NCBI GenBank assembly: GCA_905214305.1
Contig: CAJMLK010000005.1
Span: 19,415 to 83,414, forward strand
DNA length: 64,000 nucleotides
Source of the DNA: an uncultured bacterium
GTDB taxonomy: Bacteria; Desulfobacterota; Desulfovibrionia; Desulfovibrionales; Desulfovibrionaceae
Reading direction: 5' to 3'
Shown: positions 60,597 to 64,000 of the stretch, in pieces
Numbering within the stretch: position 1 is the first letter of the stretch
How the letters are laid out: each line of letters starts with the position of its first letter
The notes under the pieces: model-generated
Told to the model about the DNA's origin: nothing
The model's input: only the letters and a program-made list of their open reading frames with translations
The model's database searches: none
Translations under genes and position numbers: made by a program

Positions 60597-61816
60597 GTGT
60601 GAGCAAGCCGCTGCCCGAACGCATGCGTCCGGATGATCTGGCCCTTTTTCTCGGGCAGACGCATCTTGGCAACCGCCTTCGTTCCCTCATGCAGGCCAAA
60701 CGGCTGCCAAGTCTGCTGTTTTTTGGCCCCCCGGGGTGCGGAAAGTCCACGCTGGCCCTCTTGCTTGCCAAGTCCACTGGCAAGACCTTTCTGCGGCTGA
60801 GCGCGCCCGAAGCTGGTTTGCAGCATTTGCGGCGCTCACTTTCAGGCGTTGAAATCCTTGTGCTGGACGAACTGCACCGCTTTTCCAAAGCTCAGCAGGA
60901 CTTTTTTCTGCCGCTGGTGGAGTCGGGTGAGCTGACACTGCTGGCAACCACCACGGAAAACCCCTCTTTCAGCGTAACGCGGCAGCTTCTTTCACGCCTG
61001 CATGTGCTCCGGCTGCGGCCCCTGGGGCGCACGGAGCTTGTGGAGCTGGCGCGTCGTGGTGCGGCGGATCTGCAGACAGAAATGCCCGATGATCTGGCTG
61101 AACTTCTGGCCGGGGTAGCCCACGGGGACGCGCGCACCCTGCTGAATCTTGTGGAATATGTGGCCGCCCTGCCCGCCGATTCACGCGATATCGAGCATAT
61201 CAAGGCCGCCCTGCCCGAAGTGCTGGTTCGCCACGACAAGGATGGCGACAACCACTATGAACTTGCCTCGGCCCTTATCAAGTCCATCCGGGGAAGTGAC
61301 GTGGATGCGGCCCTTTACTATCTGGCCTGTCTTCTTGAAGGCGCTGAAGACCCCCGCTTTATCTGCCGCAGGCTTATCCTTTCTGCTTCCGAGGATGTGG
61401 GGCTGGCCGATCCCAACGCCTTGCAACTGGCCGTGGCCTGTCAGCAGGCCGTGGAGTTTGTGGGCATGCCCGAGGGTTTTATTCCGCTGGCGGAAACCGT
61501 GACGTATCTCGCGCTGGCCCGCAAAAGCAATGCCACATACGCGGCGTATCTTAACGCACAGCGCGAGATCAAGCTCAACGGGCCACATCCGGTGCCCCTG
61601 CATCTGCGTAATCCGTCCACGCAACTGCACAAGGAATGGGGGTACGGCAAAGAATACAAATATCCACACAACTATCCGGAATCCTGGATCCAGCAGACCT
61701 ACCTGCCACAGGAACTGGAAGGACGGCGTTTCTATCAGCCACGCGACAACGGCGAAGAACCCCGCCTCACGCAATGGTGGCGCAAGCTGCATAAAATCAA
61801 AAAGACGGAAGACTAG
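60593..61816 (+). CDS. rarA: Replication-associated recombination protein RarA (MgsA)
   Basis: A 407-residue clamp-loader-like AAA+ ATPase acting at stalled forks. It has the Walker A GPPGCGKST (45-53), Walker B EILVLDELHRF, the sensor 1 region LLATTTENPSFSV, and the C-terminal part with GSDVDAALYYLACLLEGAEDP in outline and SASEDVGLADP. All are hallmarks of the family. It is the third gene of the operon and ends two bases before plsC. Confidence 0.95.
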   Translation: MSVSKPLPERMRPDDLALFLGQTHLGNRLRSLMQAKRLPSLLFFGPPGCGKSTLALLLAKSTGKTFLRLSAPEAGLQHLRRSLSGVEILVLDELHRFSKAQQDFFLPLVESGELTLLATTTENPSFSVTRQLLSRLHVLRLRPLGRTELVELARRGAADLQTEMPDDLAELLAGVAHGDARTLLNLVEYVAALPADSRDIEHIKAALPEVLVRHDKDGDNHYELASALIKSIRGSDVDAALYYLACLLEGAEDPRFICRRLILSASEDVGLADPNALQLAVACQQAVEFVGMPEGFIPLAETVTYLALARKSNATYAAYLNAQREIKLNGPHPVPLHLRNPSTQLHKEWGYGKEYKYPHNYPESWIQQTYLPQELEGRRFYQPRDNGEEPRLTQWWRKLHKIKKTED

Positions 61817-61818
61817 GT

Positions 61819-62652
61819 ATGCACCCTTATATTGAAGGCGAGTTTGCAAAAAAATTTCTCACTGGCGACAGCTATGCAAGCCAGGGAACGCATACAGGCC
61901 TTTTTACCCGTCTGATGCCTTCGTTGAGTTTTTACAGCCGCCTGTTCGGTGGCCCTTTGCGCTGGCTGTGCGCCAGGGCAGCCAGGGGCAAGTGTGACGA
62001 CAGCGCGTGGGTGCACGCCAGCGTGTGGGTTTCAGACCTCATGGAGCGCATAGGTTGCCCCATTGAGGTGCAGGGCATGAACGCCATTGAAGAAGTGGAC
62101 GGTCCCTGCCTTTTTGTGGCCAACCACATGAGCACGCTGGAAACATTCATGCTGCCGGGCATGATACGCCCGCGCATTCCCGTGACATTTGTGGTCAAAA
62201 AAAGTCTGACCACCATGCCACTTTTCGGGCCGGTCATGCGTTCACGCGATCCCATAGTGCTTGGGCGTTCCAACCCGCGTGAAGACCTCACTGCGGTACT
62301 CGAAGGCGGCCTTGATCGTCTGAACAAAGGCATTTCCATCATTGTTTTTCCCCAAAGCACGCGCGCACTCACATTTGACCAGCGGCATTTCAACACAATC
62401 GGTATCAAGCTGGCCCGCAAGGCCGGGGTCCCGCTCATACCGCTGGCGCTCAAGACCGACGCCTGGGGGCAGGGACGAAAAATCAAGGAGCTCGGGCCGG
62501 TAAAACCGGGGATGCCCGTACGGTACTGCTTTGCCAAACCCGTACGCATTCAGGGACAAGGCAAGGAAGAGCATGCCGCCATTTGTCGGCACATTGCCGG
62601 ACACCTTGAAAACTGGCAGCGCATGGACGGCGTCAACGGCCAGACAGCCTGA
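61819..62652 (+). CDS. PlsC-like acyltransferase with variant active-site motifs
   Basis: A 277-residue lysophospholipid acyltransferase-fold protein. The catalytic block reads NHMSTLE, so the usual HX4D is HX4E (His103, Glu108), and the substrate motif FPEGTR is FPQSTR (177-182). The rest (FVVKKSL, PLIPLALKTD) is standard. It probably acylates lysophosphatidic acid or a related acceptor, but the changes argue for a distinct subfamily. No long membrane helix is obvious except a hydrophobic patch near 36-52. Confidence 0.85.
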   Translation: MHPYIEGEFAKKFLTGDSYASQGTHTGLFTRLMPSLSFYSRLFGGPLRWLCARAARGKCDDSAWVHASVWVSDLMERIGCPIEVQGMNAIEEVDGPCLFVANHMSTLETFMLPGMIRPRIPVTFVVKKSLTTMPLFGPVMRSRDPIVLGRSNPREDLTAVLEGGLDRLNKGISIIVFPQSTRALTFDQRHFNTIGIKLARKAGVPLIPLALKTDAWGQGRKIKELGPVKPGMPVRYCFAKPVRIQGQGKEEHAAICRHIAGHLENWQRMDGVNGQTA

Positions 62653-62670
62653 TCTGAATTCCGAACAGCC

Positions 62671-62986
62671 AGAGCAATTTCACTTTTAAATTGCTCTGGC
62701 GGCTGCGTGAGCAGTCGCCCGCCGCAAAGATGCACGCGCAGCTTCAGCCGTTACGACAAAGGAAATTACGGATGCTTCAGAAATCGTAACGCAGCAAACT
62801 ACGCTCGCAGGCAGCAGGTGTAACGATCGGCCTTTTTCCACACAATCGCTGTCGCCATTCGTAAGGTTCGCAGGCTCGCCAATGACCGCCGCCAAGACAG
62901 CAGAGCTGGTTACTTGCGCGGTTAAGCATCGAAGCGAGCGTGGCTTAAACTTTGCGAATGTACGTTCCCAAAGTTAATCTGCTCTA
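62671..62986 (+). repeat. Interspersed repeat, copy C (long form)
   Basis: It opens with a perfect 10-bp hairpin (AGAGCAATTT with AAATTGCTCT) and follows copy B throughout. It closes with AACTTTG (62948-62954) pairing with CAAAGTT (62969-62975), then AATCTGCTCT. It begins 19 bases after the plsC stop. Confidence 0.8.
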
Positions 62987-62993
62987 GAAAAAG

Positions 62994-63030
62994 AGCAAAG
63001 GCCCGTCGGCATTTCCGGCGGGCCTTTGCT
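62994..63030 (+). terminator. Hairpin after plsC and repeat copy C
   Basis: A 16-bp stem with one G-U (AGCAAAGGCCCGTCGG with CCGGCGGGCCTTTGCT) and a 5-base loop. It has no long T-run but is very stable. Confidence 0.55.
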
Positions 63031-63065
63031 ATGGAATACTATTAATATCAATAAAATATGAAATA

Positions 63066-63253
63066 AATTTCATTTTGAAGCTGCTCTGGCAGCTGTGCAG
63101 GCCGTCGCCCGCAGCAAAGGTGCAGGCGCAGCTTCAGGCGTTGCTCCACGGGCTGGCGGAGAGGACAGCAGAGCTGTTTGCTTGCCCGGGCAGGCGCCGA
63201 AGCGGGCGTGCCATAAACGTTGAGAATGCACATTCTCAAAAACGATCCGCTCT
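63066..63253 (+). repeat. Interspersed repeat, copy D (short form)
   Basis: It starts ATTTCATTTTGAAGCTGCTCTGG and keeps GCGCAGCTTCAGGCGTT, GACAGCAGAGCTGTTTGCTTG and GCGCCGAAGCGGGCGTG. It closes with a perfect hairpin TTGAGAATG-CA-CATTCTCAA (63220-63239). The middle of the long form is missing. The bases from 63254 to 63381 show nothing recognisable. Confidence 0.75.
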
Positions 63254-63381
63254 GGCCGTTGATCCTGCTCTCTGCACGCACACATCGTGCCGGGTTTTCG
63301 GCTTGCAGAGGCACGGTTGAATGCAGCACGCCTGTGCCCCCCAAAAGGAGCTTGTGTTTGTCACCCGTTGCGACAGTCGCC

Positions 63382-63735
63382 CTAGCTGCCCTGCGCGGTT
63401 GATTCCGCGGCATCAAGCTTTTTTTGCAGGCGTTTGCAGTACAGGGAAAAGAAAAAATTGGCCATGGGACGGATGGAGATGACCGCAAAAAAAAGCAGGA
63501 AATACAGCAAAGAATCGATGAGCATCATGGGGGTTGAACGTGCCTCAAAACCCATACCGCTCAAAAAGCCATGCAGTTTAAGAATAACGGCGCTTATGCC
63601 AAAAAAGACACAGATTCCATACATGAAGCATCTGTCTTTGGCTTTTCGTAGCTGCTTGTCCATATCCTCTCCACCTTCGTAAAAATACACGATCTTGTCC
63701 GGCAGGCCCTGTTTCAGGGCGTCAGAATATGACAT
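63382..63735 (-). CDS. Small two-helix membrane protein, unknown function
   Basis: A 117-residue protein. A charged N-terminal 37 residues (SYSDALKQGLPDKIVYFYEGG, then DMDKQLRKAKDR) is followed by two membrane helices (about 40-58 and 72-92) and a basic, helical C-terminus. GGAAGG stands seven bases before ATG 63735. The frame is open to 63810. I do not recognise the family. Repeat copy D lies just past its 3' end. Confidence 0.7.
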   Translation of the reverse strand: MSYSDALKQGLPDKIVYFYEGGEDMDKQLRKAKDRCFMYGICVFFGISAVILKLHGFLSGMGFEARSTPMMLIDSLLYFLLFFAVISIRPMANFFFSLYCKRLQKKLDAAESTAQGS

Positions 63736-63940
63736 AGAAAAACCTTCCACGCCAGCCCTGCCTTGCGGCTTTTCTGTGACAGCCGGTATCCCGGTTTTTG
63801 GGCAGAACATGCGTTTTACCGATCAGAACATTCATTGCGGAGCGGGCAGGACCATGCATAAACGCGCGTTACAGCCCAAATGCATGACCGGTATTTTTAT
63901 CCGGACTTCTGCCAGTGGCGCACGGCACTCTCGTGCGGGG
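63736..63940. other. Intergenic region upstream of the membrane protein gene
   Basis: About 200 bases with no recognised gene. Presumed to hold the promoter of the gene at 63382-63735. Confidence 0.35.
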
Positions 63941-64000
63941 TTAGATGTAGTGTTCCAATAGGTTGTTCACCCTTCCCAAATCGGTAAAGCTGGAGTTACC
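63941..64000 (-). CDS. C-terminal 19 codons of an unidentified ORF entering from the right edge
   Basis: A minus-strand frame open from the window edge to TAA at 63941, ending LGRVNNLLEHYI. Too short to identify. The Val-Asn-Asn-Leu-Leu ending is faintly like the tail of some transposases, but this is a guess. It may also be chance. Confidence 0.2.
   Translation of the reverse strand, partial: GNSSFTDLGRVNNLLEHYI

Noticed and set aside
1..64000. CRISPR array, toxin-antitoxin, restriction or other defence system
   Set aside because: No regularly spaced direct repeats and no genes with nuclease, methylase or toxin motifs were seen. The only repeats are the four dispersed elements.
1..64000. 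tRNA and rRNA genes
   Set aside because: The larger gaps between genes were read for T-loop GTTCGA-type signatures and cloverleaf ends; none was convincing. The single GGATCGAACCC-like match near 50825 has no cloverleaf around it.

Overview
The window reads as a chromosomal stretch of a sulfate-reducing deltaproteobacterium of the Desulfovibrio type (closest in feel to the D. desulfuricans group). The basis is moderately high GC, dense and often overlapping operons, a mix of Gram-negative envelope genes (lolA, bamD, degP, lapA-like, secG), a large fused 2-hydroxyacyl-CoA dehydratase-type activase, and several small proteins that look lineage-restricted. The genus is inferred from gene content and protein style, not from a database search. 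I see no tRNA, rRNA, CRISPR array, prophage or complete insertion sequence.

Layout. 1-4.6 kb (minus): the end-truncated acyl-CoA ligase, the IspD-IspF fusion, the RNase P RNA gene rnpB, a coiled-coil zinc-ribbon protein and a Nif3-family protein whose leader carries a promoter and an intrinsic terminator just before the start codon. 4.9-6.5 kb: guanine deaminase-like enzyme and small proteins. 6.9-11.9 kb (minus): recN, two dipeptide-type permeases and two short genes that together resemble RdgC. 12.0-13.4 kb (plus): RsuA/RluB pseudouridine synthase and a DUF4019 protein. 13.7-22.7 kb (minus): pgm, degP with an S1-repeat protein, lolA-ftsK-efp. 22.9 kb (plus): engB. 23.5-35.1 kb (minus): a CDF transporter with three C-terminal repeats, bamD-trxB-trxA, tsaD, fbp, a proline-rich lipoprotein, a TPR protein with ftsB and pgsA, mrp and pcm. 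35.3-41.2 kb (plus): M23 peptidase and the 1444-residue activase. 41.4-42.3 kb (minus): metal-binding protein and folK. 42.5-50.8 kb (plus): Xer recombinase, DHH-CBS-nucleotidyltransferase fusion, HIT protein, LapA-like protein, mutS, DUF1992. 51.1-57.8 kb (mostly minus): Smr protein, secG, tpiA, rimI, suhB, mreB, tandem-GAF protein, with one Nudix-like gene on plus. 58.1-62.7 kb (plus): an unrecognised 572-residue protein overlapping rsmE-rarA-plsC. 63.4 kb to the edge: a small membrane protein and the tail of an unidentified ORF.

Most genes are housekeeping: cell division and envelope (ftsK, ftsB, mreB, lolA, bamD, M23), redox (trxA/trxB), central carbon metabolism (pgm, fbp, tpiA), RNA and translation (rnpB, efp, tsaD, rsmE, rimI, engB) and DNA repair (recN, mutS, rarA, the RdgC-like pair). 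The most unusual material is not a gene cluster. It is a family of four related interspersed repeats (18.56, 55.47, 62.67 and 63.07 kb), all in the same orientation, in long (about 315 bp) and short (about 185 bp) forms. They carry hairpins whose sequence varies while pairing is kept. Second is the nif3 leader with its early terminator. Third is the lack of any usual start codon for the first membrane helix of FtsK.
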